From the IMG/VR virus record IMGVR_UViG_3300021963_009173, positions 1 through 25,498 of that record: DNA of 25,498 bases; one strand, 5' to 3'. A program made the position numbers and the translations under genes. A model generated the notes under the pieces. That model made no database searches and was not told the origin of the DNA. It saw only the letters and a list, made by a program, of their open reading frames with translations. This document shows, in pieces, positions 8,638 through 16,187 of this stretch. Numbering within the stretch: the stretch's first letter is position 1; each line of letters begins with the position of its first letter. Source of the stretch: a virus.

Positions 8638-8669
8638 TTATAACAGTTATATTGTATAAATACTGGGAC
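8622..8669 (-). repeat. Inverted repeat enclosing the protease start codon
   Basis: GTCCCAGTA (8622-8630) and TACTGGGAC (8661-8669) are perfect 9-bp inverted arms separated by 30 nt. In an mRNA that reads through from upstream they would pair and enclose the protease ATG (8637-8635). The left arm encodes residues 3-5 of the protease. The candidate late motif overlaps the upstream arm, so transcripts begun there would lack that arm. Confidence 0.6.
8655..8662 (-). promoter_or_regulatory. Candidate late promoter motif before protease
   Basis: The minus strand reads GTATTTATACAAT; the octamer ends 17 nt before the ATG at 8637. The following TATAACTGTTATA (loop region) is a small palindrome. Confidence 0.55.
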
Positions 8670-8676
8670 TTATGAA

Positions 8677-9105
8677 TCAAATCTTAGTTTTATTGAAATT
8701 ATATAACGTTTTGTCTGTCAAACACGTATCAATAGCACTATGTAAAAATTTTTTTAATAAATTTTTTATTTCGGACGATCTAACATCAAAAAAATTGTCA
8801 ACAAATAAAGTGATCTCTAAATTCATAAAAGACCTTTTATTCATTTTAATTCCCTTTGTCCTAATATCTAAGTCAACTATACTTTCTTTTTTAAAATAGT
8901 CTCCTAAGTTATACGTTCGTATATGTTCTTTTATTAGCTTTCTGGTTTTAAGAATTGTTCTATCAAAATCCAATTCCTCGTTTTGAGGTTCAACCCAAGC
9001 GTTCATCTTTATGTATATGGTTTTTAAATTTTTAAAATCTACGGTACCATATCCAACCTTTACTTCTTTATAATCCCCTAAAGGGATATATTTTCCACTT
9101 TTCAT
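8677..9105 (-). CDS. Unknown phage protein in the head gene cluster
   Basis: The protein has 142 aa with no recognised family. It has a beta-rich N-terminal half (KTIYIKMNAWVEPQNEELDF), a central segment with KTRKLIKEHIRTYNLGDYF, and a strand/helix C-terminus (FMNLEITLFVDNFFDVRS then a helix). No signal peptide or membrane segment. It sits between the portal/246-aa unit and the protease gene; small core genes (67, 68) lie there in T4, but this protein is not acidic like gp67 and I see no similarity. It has a good host-type promoter (9147-9178), unlike the late genes around it, so it may be expressed earlier. Confidence 0.6.
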   Translation of the reverse strand: MKSGKYIPLGDYKEVKVGYGTVDFKNLKTIYIKMNAWVEPQNEELDFDRTILKTRKLIKEHIRTYNLGDYFKKESIVDLDIRTKGIKMNKRSFMNLEITLFVDNFFDVRSSEIKNLLKKFLHSAIDTCLTDKTLYNFNKTKI

Positions 9106-9146
9106 TAATTTTTTTCATTCATTATTGTATTTTATGGTGATATTAC

Positions 9147-9178
9147 TAAAAATAAATAAAAAATGTTAATATTCCAAA
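9147..9178 (-). promoter_or_regulatory. Bacteroidota-type promoter for the 142-aa gene
   Basis: On the minus strand: TTTG (9178-9175), exactly 20 nt, then TATTTTTA (9154-9147), one base from TAnnTTTG. It shares the 14-bp word TTTTTTGGAATATT with the SAP promoter at the same spacing. A start near 9140 would give a leader of about 35 nt. Confidence 0.5.
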
Positions 9179-9190
9179 AAATATTATATA

Positions 9191-9198
9191 TATTTATA
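9191..9198 (+). promoter_or_regulatory. Candidate late promoter motif before bS21
   Basis: ATATATTTATACATT precedes the ATG at 9203; the octamer ends 4 nt before the start. Fourteen bases (ATATATTTATACAT) are identical to the motif before the candidate small RNA at 21905. Confidence 0.5.
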
Positions 9199-9202
9199 CA
9201 TT

Positions 9203-9394
9203 ATGATCATTATAAACATTTCAAAGGAAAAAAACATCGAATCTGCGTTAAGAACGTATAAAGCAAAAGTTCAAAAAACTAAGCAAATTCAAAAATTGAG
9301 AGAAAGACAGGAATTTGTGAAACCTTCTGTGATCAGAAGAAAAGAGGTATTGAAAGCGATATATCTTGAGCAGAAAAAAAATGGTCTAGATTAA
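9203..9394 (+). CDS. rpsU: Ribosomal protein bS21, phage-encoded
   Basis: The protein has 63 aa, the normal bS21 length in Bacteroidota. It begins with a beta strand MIIINISK, then NIESALRTYKAKVQKT and LRERQEFVKPSVIRRKEV, which follow the bS21 pattern (ALRRFKR...VRRREFYEKPSVxRK in cellular proteins); the KPSVIRRKE helix is the clearest match. bS21 binds the 30S platform next to the 3' end of 16S rRNA; in Bacteroidota it takes part in hiding the anti-Shine-Dalgarno sequence. It is the only + strand gene between 4460 and 19845, with its own candidate promoter, and ends in a terminator shared with the converging 246-aa gene. bS21 genes are known in some other phages. Confidence 0.88.
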   Translation: MIIINISKEKNIESALRTYKAKVQKTKQIQKLRERQEFVKPSVIRRKEVLKAIYLEQKKNGLD

Positions 9395-9407
9395 TCCAGA
9401 CCATTTT
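9378..9407. terminator. Bidirectional terminator overlapping convergent stop codons
   Basis: AAAATGGTCT (9378-9387) and AGACCATTTT (9398-9407) form a perfect 10-bp stem with a 10-nt loop. A T-run follows on the minus strand (the A-run at 9374-9380 on +) and TTTT on the plus strand. It lies inside the last codons of bS21 and of the 246-aa gene, whose stops overlap. Confidence 0.65.
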
Positions 9408-10131
9408 GTAACTCTTTTAAACGATAGTAATTATACTTCGTTGGACTCATACTGTCCATTTCTTTCTTAACATCCGTTAATTTATCTTTAAATGAATTAT
9501 CGGTAGATTCGGATAATAAGGTATTAACTTTATTATATAAACTTTCTTTAATTTCACTTACTTTACTTTTAACATCTTCATCAGAAAGAGATATGATATT
9601 TTTTAAAGTTTCTTTTTGTTCATCATTTAATGATGACTCATACAATACATTGAAATTATTTGCCAATACGGCGTGTAATAAATTTTCATTAACAGTGTAA
9701 GTTTCTGCTGATTTTTCTTGTACCTGTTTTTTGGTTGTCAAATGCTCAACTAATTTTTTCTTAGCAATTACCTTTTTTTCAATATTAGTTAAATTATCTT
9801 CTTCTAATAGTTGGTCAATTGAATCATATAACTCGTTTTCATCTATTTGTGTGTCATAAACCGACATATTAATAACCTCGCAAAAACTATTAATCTTTGA
9901 TGCTTTTTGTTTTAATATTGAACTTAGTTCTTCAACATATAATTTTGCAGTTTCTTTATCTTCAAAATATTTGTTTTCAATTTCTTCATAAAACAAATAC
10001 ATTTCTTTAAAGTCTTTGTTTTTCTTTATTACTTTAAAAAGGTTCTTACTGTTTTGCTTTAATGTATTTTCAGCATAAGCCTCAGTAAGCTTTTTAAGTA
10101 TTTTTGATTTTATTTTACCAAAGTTGTTCAT
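9391..10131 (-). CDS. Helical protein downstream of portal, possible internal head protein
   Basis: The protein has 246 aa, is Lys/Glu/Leu/Asn-rich and almost wholly helical, with coiled-coil-like stretches. The N-terminus KSKILKKLTEAYAE carries LTE/A (15-18), the same P3-P1' pattern as the T4 capsid cleavage site, preceded by a short basic amphipathic helix, as in capsid-targeting sequences of T4 internal proteins. It follows the portal gene by 2 nt and so is in one operon with it. No enzyme motif is visible. A prohead core or portal-associated protein is an inference from position and the N-terminal signature. Confidence 0.6.
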   Translation of the reverse strand: MNNFGKIKSKILKKLTEAYAENTLKQNSKNLFKVIKKNKDFKEMYLFYEEIENKYFEDKETAKLYVEELSSILKQKASKINSFCEVINMSVYDTQIDENELYDSIDQLLEEDNLTNIEKKVIAKKKLVEHLTTKKQVQEKSAETYTVNENLLHAVLANNFNVLYESSLNDEQKETLKNIISLSDEDVKSKVSEIKESLYNKVNTLLSESTDNSFKDKLTDVKKEMDSMSPTKYNYYRLKELQNGLD

Positions 10132-10133
10132 TT

Positions 10134-11939
10134 TTAATCGTTTAAGATATCTTTTAATTTATTTTCTATTTCATAAATATTCTTCTGTGCCTTTTCAAGA
10201 TTGAATAAGTCACCAATTTCATCACTTTCACCTAACATTCCCAATAATTTACTCTTTTTGCTTTCACTTAATGGTTCTGCTGCGTCTGCTGGTTCTGCTG
10301 ATGGTGTTGATGCTGGTCCACCCATGTCCATTCCTCCAGCTTCACCCTCCGCTCCCTGTGCCATCATTTTTTCTCTTTCTTCTTCCGGTATACCATATTT
10401 AGAATCAACTTCATCAAATACCCCAGAACGCTTAATAACTAATTGTGAGTTTGTTAACTCAAATCCCATTGCTCTCTCAAGACGTTGTTGTTGTAAATCA
10501 AGCAATACTTCATTATCACTGAAACCAAGAATATTCTTTTTAGCCCAAGTATGTGATACTGGCAATATACCAACCTGTGATTGATCTGATGTTGCGTCTT
10601 TATATAAAGTTATTTTTTCTTTCCATTGCTCAATACGTAATAAATCAGATTGTGCCGATGGGTTTGTTAAACCTAATGTAAAGTTGTTTAATTCATCATC
10701 TAAACCTAACATGTGTAGGTGTATCAGAGCGATTTTATTTAACTCTTGAATTAAAGATTTTTGAATTCTATTAATTGTTCTAGCAAAACGAATATCCATT
10801 AATGCAAGATTTTTACCATCACCAACAACTTCTTCGAAACCTAAAAATGCTTTAGGAATACGAAGTGCCGCTAATAATTTCTTTTGAATATATTCAATAT
10901 CCGCAATCTCACCTAAATTTTGCGCACCAGCTAATGTTTCAATTGGACTTGGTGCCGCCGGATCACGAACAGGTATAAAATAATCTTGGTCTACTGCCAT
11001 TTGATTATATCTCATATCTACTTGTCCGTTTCTAGAATCAACAATTTGATCTCTTTTAAATTTATTTGCAACACGTTGTACATATGGTTCAATATCTTTA
11101 TCATCCATGTTTCCAACAAATATTTTAAATACACGTCTTTCTGGTGCTCTTGATGTTCTATAAATCAACATAGCATCTTCTGCTAAAAGTAATTGTTTCC
11201 AAATTCTTCTGATTTTATCTAACATTGATGTACCATATGGTAATTTTCTATCGTCACCCAATAATCTAAAGTGTGCAATTTCCCATGCTTGGAATTCCAT
11301 ATCTCTATTCTTCCAAGTAAAACGTAATTCTTTTGTGTGTGTTTTAATGTCCGATGTTGTTTTATTCCCCGGAACACCTTGAGCACCTTCTAATCTATCA
11401 ATTTCAATGTTAGGTAATTGATGACAACCAATTACACCTTTCTCCGGATCAATTTTTAAATACACAAAGTTATCACCATACTTACATAGGTTTCTAGCCC
11501 ACATTTGTAAATTAGTATTCACATCTAATTGATTTTCAAATAGATCTATTAAAACACTTTTAACTCTGTTTGATTCAGAATAAACATTTAGTATATGACC
11601 CTTCTCGGACATTGTTGTTGATTCTTCTGCGTATATGTCTAAAGCAGCAGAAACCTCTGGAGTAAACTCCATAGATTCATAATCATAATATGCTGCTAAT
11701 CTGTTTGGTTCATAATAAACCGATTGATTATATAGTGAGTTGTCTAACTTAGCCCACTTATCAAATAAAAACTGACTTTGTTGCGCTTGTAACTTGGCCT
11801 TCTCAAATTCAACCGGATCATCTGTCTTAAGTAATTCTTCTCTAGAAAAATTAAATGACGGAGGTGTTTGTTGTGATCTACCTTGCCACCCAAATATTTG
11901 GGTTAGTTTCTGAAATATTGTTAAATCTTGATTTGCCAT
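10134..11939 (-). CDS. 20: Portal protein (T4 gp20 family)
   Basis: The protein has 601 aa and forms the dodecameric ring through which DNA enters and leaves the head. T4 gp20-type segments: LYNQSVYYEPNRLAAYYDYE (70-88), a region with MWARNLCKYGDNFVYLKID (146-164), RAPERRVFKIFVGNM (264-278), and a long stem/wing region with ETLAGAQNLGEIADIEYIQK and LLAALRIPKAFLGFE. The C-terminal 70 residues are Gly/Met/Ala/Pro-rich and disordered, followed by a helix, with LSES as a possible processing site. It begins 48 nt after the terminase stop. The candidate late motif lies 4 nt before the start codon. Confidence 0.94.
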   Translation of the reverse strand: MANQDLTIFQKLTQIFGWQGRSQQTPPSFNFSREELLKTDDPVEFEKAKLQAQQSQFLFDKWAKLDNSLYNQSVYYEPNRLAAYYDYESMEFTPEVSAALDIYAEESTTMSEKGHILNVYSESNRVKSVLIDLFENQLDVNTNLQMWARNLCKYGDNFVYLKIDPEKGVIGCHQLPNIEIDRLEGAQGVPGNKTTSDIKTHTKELRFTWKNRDMEFQAWEIAHFRLLGDDRKLPYGTSMLDKIRRIWKQLLLAEDAMLIYRTSRAPERRVFKIFVGNMDDKDIEPYVQRVANKFKRDQIVDSRNGQVDMRYNQMAVDQDYFIPVRDPAAPSPIETLAGAQNLGEIADIEYIQKKLLAALRIPKAFLGFEEVVGDGKNLALMDIRFARTINRIQKSLIQELNKIALIHLHMLGLDDELNNFTLGLTNPSAQSDLLRIEQWKEKITLYKDATSDQSQVGILPVSHTWAKKNILGFSDNEVLLDLQQQRLERAMGFELTNSQLVIKRSGVFDEVDSKYGIPEEEREKMMAQGAEGEAGGMDMGGPASTPSAEPADAAEPLSESKKSKLLGMLGESDEIGDLFNLEKAQKNIYEIENKLKDILND

Positions 11940-11943
11940 ATTG

Positions 11944-11951
11944 TATAAATA
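11944..11951 (-). promoter_or_regulatory. Candidate late promoter motif before portal
   Basis: The minus strand reads GAAAGTATTTATACAATATG; the octamer ends 4 nt before the ATG. The same GTATTTATACAAT word occurs before the protease gene. Confidence 0.55.
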
Positions 11952-11987
11952 CTTTCGTAATTAATCTAATTAAAAAATATGGATAAA

Positions 11988-13766
11988 TCAACCTTTTTTT
12001 GTTCTACCACCAAATAGCCAAGAATGTTGAGCATACAATTCTTTGTTGGCATTTGTTGATGACCTAGCATAAGGTGAACCATCCATTTGCATTGAACCTA
12101 TTTGATCGAAAGAAGTACCATATGAATAAAATTCTTTCCCAGCATCATATGTTCTTTCAGCCATAACCCAGGATTCTAACATGGCTTTATTGGCTGTTTC
12201 GTTTCTTTTTAATTGAGTAAATGATATATCACCAGCATATAATGCAATAGCCATACTCATAATTGCGTCATCATGAGCACCTTTCATATGATTTGGTTTA
12301 CCATTTATGTAAACAAATGTGTTTAATTCGTTTAATAATCTGTTAGATCTTACAGTAAACCCGTGTCTTAATTCTTCTTCAAATGCAGATACAATTTGTG
12401 TTCGTTTGTTATTGAAGTTAATCCCTGGAATTTTTTCTAAAATCTTTGAATTATATTCCCACATGTTTTGTGTGTTAATACCATCAAAAAATAAATTCTT
12501 ATAACCCATTTCTTGAAGTTTTCTAGATGTACCTACACCCATACCACCGGTAATATCAATAACAATAAAACAATTATATAATACCCCCCACTTGTATGCA
12601 ATAGCTGCTAAATCATCAGGTGGGATTTTTCCAATGTATTCCATTACCTGACATCTTTCGTCAAAATTAATAATATTAATTGATGAAAAATCTTCACTAT
12701 CACCTCTACTAACATCGACCCCCATAATATATCTACAGCCTTCTTTTGGTTCATCCCATAACCACAAATTCCCCTGCATGTATTTTTCTTTTGGTGTTCT
12801 GATCATTGTTTTAGCGATACGCTCCATTGTATCACCAGGAATTACACTATCTCCAGAACCCAAAAAGTCACACTCCAATTCCTGTGCGATTTTTCTTTTA
12901 TCATATTTAAATTTCTTAGACATTGATTCAAACCAACTAGAATATGGTGTGTAACCTTCTTCCATTAATTTTTTATAATCATTTATGTCATATTCTCTTA
13001 AAACAACTTCGTCATCATTATATTGTTCTCTGTTTAACATGTAGTGAACAATATCGGGAACCTTTATCCAAACTAAATCTTTGGTATAACGAGGATCTTT
13101 AAACCATCTTAAATCAGTAATATGGAAATCATTAATATTACGTAATGCTTGGTCATATACACCATAGTAAATTGGGTCATAACCATTTGGTGTTGAAATC
13201 AATATAATTTTACCACCCGTTGACAAGGATGCCATAGATGCTGCCCAGAAGTCTTCTCCCGCTTCTATATAAGCTGCTTCGTCAAATATAAGTACTGTTG
13301 GTGTATAACCACGTAACGCATCCGCAGATGTTGCTACCGCTTTAACCTCACAACCATTATTTAGTCTAAATCTACTTTCAGAGTTTTTGTCCGCAGAAAA
13401 ACCAACATTTAACCAATCTGGCCACTGTTCCAAAAAATGTCTAACCTTATTAGCCATCTCAATAGCGGTATCTCGCTTATTGGCAATAATCAAAACTCTT
13501 TCTGGGTTTTCTGGTTTAGCTAATTGTAATTTTTTAGAAAGCCATGCCGCAGTTACGGTTGTTACCCCGGCTTGACGATATTTTTTTGTGATGTTTTCAT
13601 TATAATCTTCGTAATCTTGAATCAATTGTAATTGATCAGGAAATAGATCCATTGGAACATATTTCTTTTGTGTGTTGTCATATGTTTGAAGATATGTTCG
13701 TAACGCATAAGGAGTATCTTTCATAATCCTTGCGTATTCCATAAGTTGTTCTGCTCTTGAATTCAT
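11988..13766 (-). CDS. 17: Terminase large subunit (T4 gp17 family)
   Basis: The protein has 592 aa, close to T4 gp17 (610). ATPase part: adenine-binding/Q region FPDQLQLIQDY (42-52), Walker A region KKYRQAGVTT (61-70), Walker B VLIFDEAA (158-165, Asp162/Glu163) and motif C LISTPNG (190-196). Nuclease part: RNase H-like metal site with GVDVSRGDSEDF (Asp352), VIDITGG (Asp405) and AHDDAIMSMA (Asp500/501). The Walker A loop has Val where T4 has Lys in GKTT; related terminases use an upstream Lys or Arg, here KKYR. It packages the genome through the portal. It is preceded by a terminator and its own late-type motif. Confidence 0.95.
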   Translation of the reverse strand: MNSRAEQLMEYARIMKDTPYALRTYLQTYDNTQKKYVPMDLFPDQLQLIQDYEDYNENITKKYRQAGVTTVTAAWLSKKLQLAKPENPERVLIIANKRDTAIEMANKVRHFLEQWPDWLNVGFSADKNSESRFRLNNGCEVKAVATSADALRGYTPTVLIFDEAAYIEAGEDFWAASMASLSTGGKIILISTPNGYDPIYYGVYDQALRNINDFHITDLRWFKDPRYTKDLVWIKVPDIVHYMLNREQYNDDEVVLREYDINDYKKLMEEGYTPYSSWFESMSKKFKYDKRKIAQELECDFLGSGDSVIPGDTMERIAKTMIRTPKEKYMQGNLWLWDEPKEGCRYIMGVDVSRGDSEDFSSINIINFDERCQVMEYIGKIPPDDLAAIAYKWGVLYNCFIVIDITGGMGVGTSRKLQEMGYKNLFFDGINTQNMWEYNSKILEKIPGINFNNKRTQIVSAFEEELRHGFTVRSNRLLNELNTFVYINGKPNHMKGAHDDAIMSMAIALYAGDISFTQLKRNETANKAMLESWVMAERTYDAGKEFYSYGTSFDQIGSMQMDGSPYARSSTNANKELYAQHSWLFGGRTKKG

Positions 13767-13769
13767 ATA

Positions 13770-13777
13770 TATAAATA
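13770..13777 (-). promoter_or_regulatory. Candidate late promoter motif before terminase
   Basis: The minus strand reads TTTGTATTTATATATATG; the octamer ends 3 nt before the ATG and begins 5 nt after the stem of the preceding terminator, so the T-tract and motif are contiguous. Confidence 0.55.
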
Positions 13778-13782
13778 CAAAA

Positions 13783-13804
13783 AAAGTGGTCTTTTGACCA
13801 CTTT
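13783..13804 (-). terminator. Intrinsic terminator between the 432-aa gene and terminase
   Basis: AAAGTGGTC (13783-13791), loop TTTT, GACCACTTT (13796-13804) form a perfect 9-bp hairpin. On the minus strand it begins 1 nt after the stop of the 432-aa gene and is followed by a T-run (T7). Confidence 0.85.
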
Positions 13805-13805
13805 A

Positions 13806-15104
13806 TTAATCTTTTGGTTTATCTATTCCCATGTCTCTAAGGAAATCTAAAAAATCGTCATCATCTGTGTTTTCTGCTGTGTTACTTAATTCACTATTAA
13901 ATTCTGACATAGCCACTTTATATTCATAATCTTGGATTTCTCCATTAATCATATCATATAATAACTTCATAAGACGTTTTCCATTATCGGTTCCCTTCAA
14001 AATTTCTTTCATAAAAACAAGAAACTCTTTTGCTGGTTTAGATACGATTTGTTTAAAAAATATTAATTGAATACCTTTTTTGTCATCATCTGTGATTGTT
14101 TCTTCAGGAAATGAATCTCTCATTATATCCCAAATTGCTGGCCCAAGTCTAAGATCCCAAATTTCTTTATTTAGGGTGTCTTCTTTGTCCATTACTTTTC
14201 TTGCAAGTTCTTTATCTTTTGGTAACCCATGTAACGCAGCAATAACTTCTAGAGTCCCCTTAATTAATTCATGAACTAATATTGGAAAATTAATTGCCGT
14301 TGCAACAACTCTTGGTGGATTTTCGTTAGGGAAAATCTTTTCTTTTCCTCCCGCCATAGGTGTTTCACCACCCCCAGATCCTAAACCTAGATTAGAGTTT
14401 CCAGATTGCCATAACATTGCTTCAGCAGATGCCATAACAGCACCATATAATGCAACAATTTCATTTGAACCGGTTATCTCTTGTAGTTTTCCGTTTACTA
14501 ATTGATACATATAATGACCTCTAGCAGATGATCCGGCTAATATTGCATTGACCATTCTTCTTTTTGCTCTTTCTAAATTAAATGATTCAAGCTCATCATA
14601 TAGTTCTTTCTCAATTTCAATCTCTTCCGGTTCCATTTCGTTAGGTGGTGTACTTCTAAACCCCTGTCTATTTGGTCTCTCTATTTTCACTTCGTAGTTA
14701 ATGTCGCCATCTTCAACACCAAGTTCTTTCATAACAACTTCAATTGCTAATTGCTCTAATTCTCTTAGGTGTCTACTTTCAATTCTACTAATTTTACTTT
14801 GGGCTTCCATCATTGTATCAAATAAAGTACCTAAACTTTGTGGACCTTGACCCAATGGTAGACCCATATATTGTCTAACATTAGATACAATTTGTTGATA
14901 TCTTTTTGACGCTAATTGCTCCTCAAAATTTGAATGTGGTTCATTAACGTCTTTTGGAAAATTTACTTTTTTAAACGGATGTTCTCTATTTGCCAAATCC
15001 CTCTCAATATCTTGATTGGGTCTATCTGGCGTATCAAATGTCATTGGCATTTCACTAAGGGTTTGTTTTACCCTCAATAATAACTCTTTTTTTGATATTT
15101 TCAT
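13806..15104 (-). CDS. Conserved-type phage structural protein of unknown function
   Basis: The protein has 432 aa. The N-terminus MKISKKELLLRVKQTLSEMP is a basic amphipathic segment ending in LSE, like the first residues of two other proteins here. The middle has a long helix with KISRIESRHLRELEQLAIEV (about 113-132), then FNLERAKRRMVNAILAGSSA and GHYMYQL; a segment FPILVHELIKGTLEVIAAL contains His-Glu but not HExxH, so a metalloprotease is not supported. The C-terminus is acidic. It lies directly upstream of the terminase gene and ends at a strong terminator. I read it as a virion or neck/head protein from context, with no firm family. Confidence 0.6.
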   Translation of the reverse strand: MKISKKELLLRVKQTLSEMPMTFDTPDRPNQDIERDLANREHPFKKVNFPKDVNEPHSNFEEQLASKRYQQIVSNVRQYMGLPLGQGPQSLGTLFDTMMEAQSKISRIESRHLRELEQLAIEVVMKELGVEDGDINYEVKIERPNRQGFRSTPPNEMEPEEIEIEKELYDELESFNLERAKRRMVNAILAGSSARGHYMYQLVNGKLQEITGSNEIVALYGAVMASAEAMLWQSGNSNLGLGSGGGETPMAGGKEKIFPNENPPRVVATAINFPILVHELIKGTLEVIAALHGLPKDKELARKVMDKEDTLNKEIWDLRLGPAIWDIMRDSFPEETITDDDKKGIQLIFFKQIVSKPAKEFLVFMKEILKGTDNGKRLMKLLYDMINGEIQDYEYKVAMSEFNSELSNTAENTDDDDFLDFLRDMGIDKPKD

Positions 15105-15112
15105 AGTTAAAA

Positions 15113-15784
15113 TTATTCCGCAGCCATAGACATTTTTGAAAGTCTATTTAATTTATTGGCTTTTCTTTTTGCTTTTGGATCAACATCTGGAACCGGTTCT
15201 TCATTTGGGTTTCTAAATGGAGATCTTCTAGGGTCGTCTTCTCTTTTAGGAGGTTTTTCTCTAGTTGGCGTGTCTGGAATAACTTCTGGTTGACTAGGTG
15301 CTTCTTCTGGTTTTGTGGAAGAAACAATTGAATCGTATGTCATAAACTCAGGAATACCATTATGACCTCTTTTCGCCTTTGCTGGCATTGGTATCATTGT
15401 TGCTTTTTCTTGAATCTTAACTTTAATTGTTTCTAAAATTGCTCCCTTTGTTGCAACTGCATGATAATTTTTCTCAATTACTTTTTTTACCCACTCATTC
15501 ATCTCTTCTGTATTATCTACAGCTTCTTCATTTTCTTCATCTACTTCAGTTTCTTTCACTTCAATACTTCCCTTTAATTGTGTTGGGTTTTTAAGTGCTT
15601 GATTTAAAGCCGCAACTTGTTTTGGGTCTTTACTATCATAAACAGTCTTTGTAGATTGAACAACAGTTTGTTCACTCAATATCTTTTTAGCTAAGTTTTT
15701 TAGCTGATTGTCATTAAATTTAACTAAAGTTTTTTCAGAAAAACCTTCTTTGATTAATTGACTAACAATTTTTTCTCTATTCAT
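15113..15784 (-). CDS. Modular head-associated protein, unknown function
   Basis: The protein has 223 aa. The N-terminal module (1-38) reads SQLIKEGFSEKTLVKFNDNQ and then LKNLAKKILSEQ, an amphipathic helix ending in LSE/Q. A central domain (about 94-155) has MNEWVKKVIEKNYHAVATKG and PAKAKRGHNGIPEFMTYDS, conserved-looking and mixed. The rest is a Pro/Arg/Asp-rich disordered tail ending in a basic RKANKLNRLSKMSMAAE helix. The start is 1 nt after the stop of the 133-aa gene, and the 432-aa gene follows after 8 nt, so the group is one operon. Probably a structural or core protein; no enzymatic motif. Confidence 0.55.
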   Translation of the reverse strand: MNREKIVSQLIKEGFSEKTLVKFNDNQLKNLAKKILSEQTVVQSTKTVYDSKDPKQVAALNQALKNPTQLKGSIEVKETEVDEENEEAVDNTEEMNEWVKKVIEKNYHAVATKGAILETIKVKIQEKATMIPMPAKAKRGHNGIPEFMTYDSIVSSTKPEEAPSQPEVIPDTPTREKPPKREDDPRRSPFRNPNEEPVPDVDPKAKRKANKLNRLSKMSMAAE

Positions 15785-15785
15785 T

Positions 15786-16187
15786 TTATTTTAATTTGTA
15801 TTTGATTTCTTCGTTTATTAATCTTAACCCCTTTGATGACAATTTTTCTGTTACACTATCAAGCTCTTCTCCAAAATGAAAAGAAACCCTCACAGGTCTC
15901 TCTTCCGCTTCTATATCGAATGCTTCCCATCCTAATGCAACAATACCATCTACGGCGTCAATTACTCCAAAGTAATCAGAATTTTGAACCAATTCAAGCT
16001 TTAAATCAGAATTTTTTAACAATCCCACTAAATCAATTGATTCCACTTCTGGAGGTAATGCTCTACCTGCTGACGGAATGATAAACCACTCTTCTACCAA
16101 TGTATCTGGGTCTTCACCAAATATGAATTCATATTGTCTTTGACCTTTATAGTCTTGACCCAGTTCATTAATATAAAGTAGATACAT
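15786..16187 (-). CDS. Unknown small phage protein
   Basis: The protein has 133 aa and is acidic, with alternating strands: MYLLYINELGQDYKGQRQYE at the N-terminus suggests a beta-hairpin, then EFIFGEDPDTLVEEWFIIPS, and a C-terminal part with LGWEAFDIEAEERPVRVSFH. The start overlaps the preceding stop (TAATG), showing coupling to the 376-aa gene. I do not recognise a family. Constant association with the upstream acidic head protein suggests it is made in similar amounts. Confidence 0.6.
   Translation of the reverse strand: MYLLYINELGQDYKGQRQYEFIFGEDPDTLVEEWFIIPSAGRALPPEVESIDLVGLLKNSDLKLELVQNSDYFGVIDAVDGIVALGWEAFDIEAEERPVRVSFHFGEELDSVTEKLSSKGLRLINEEIKYKLK

Noticed and set aside
8672-8899. 75-aa open frame opposite the 142-aa gene
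   Set aside because: Antisense to a gene with better coding character; low-complexity hydrophobic product typical of AT-rich shadow frames.
14254-14310. Metalloprotease in the 432-aa protein (VHELIKG)
   Set aside because: The second His of HExxH is replaced by Lys or Gly, and no third ligand is evident.
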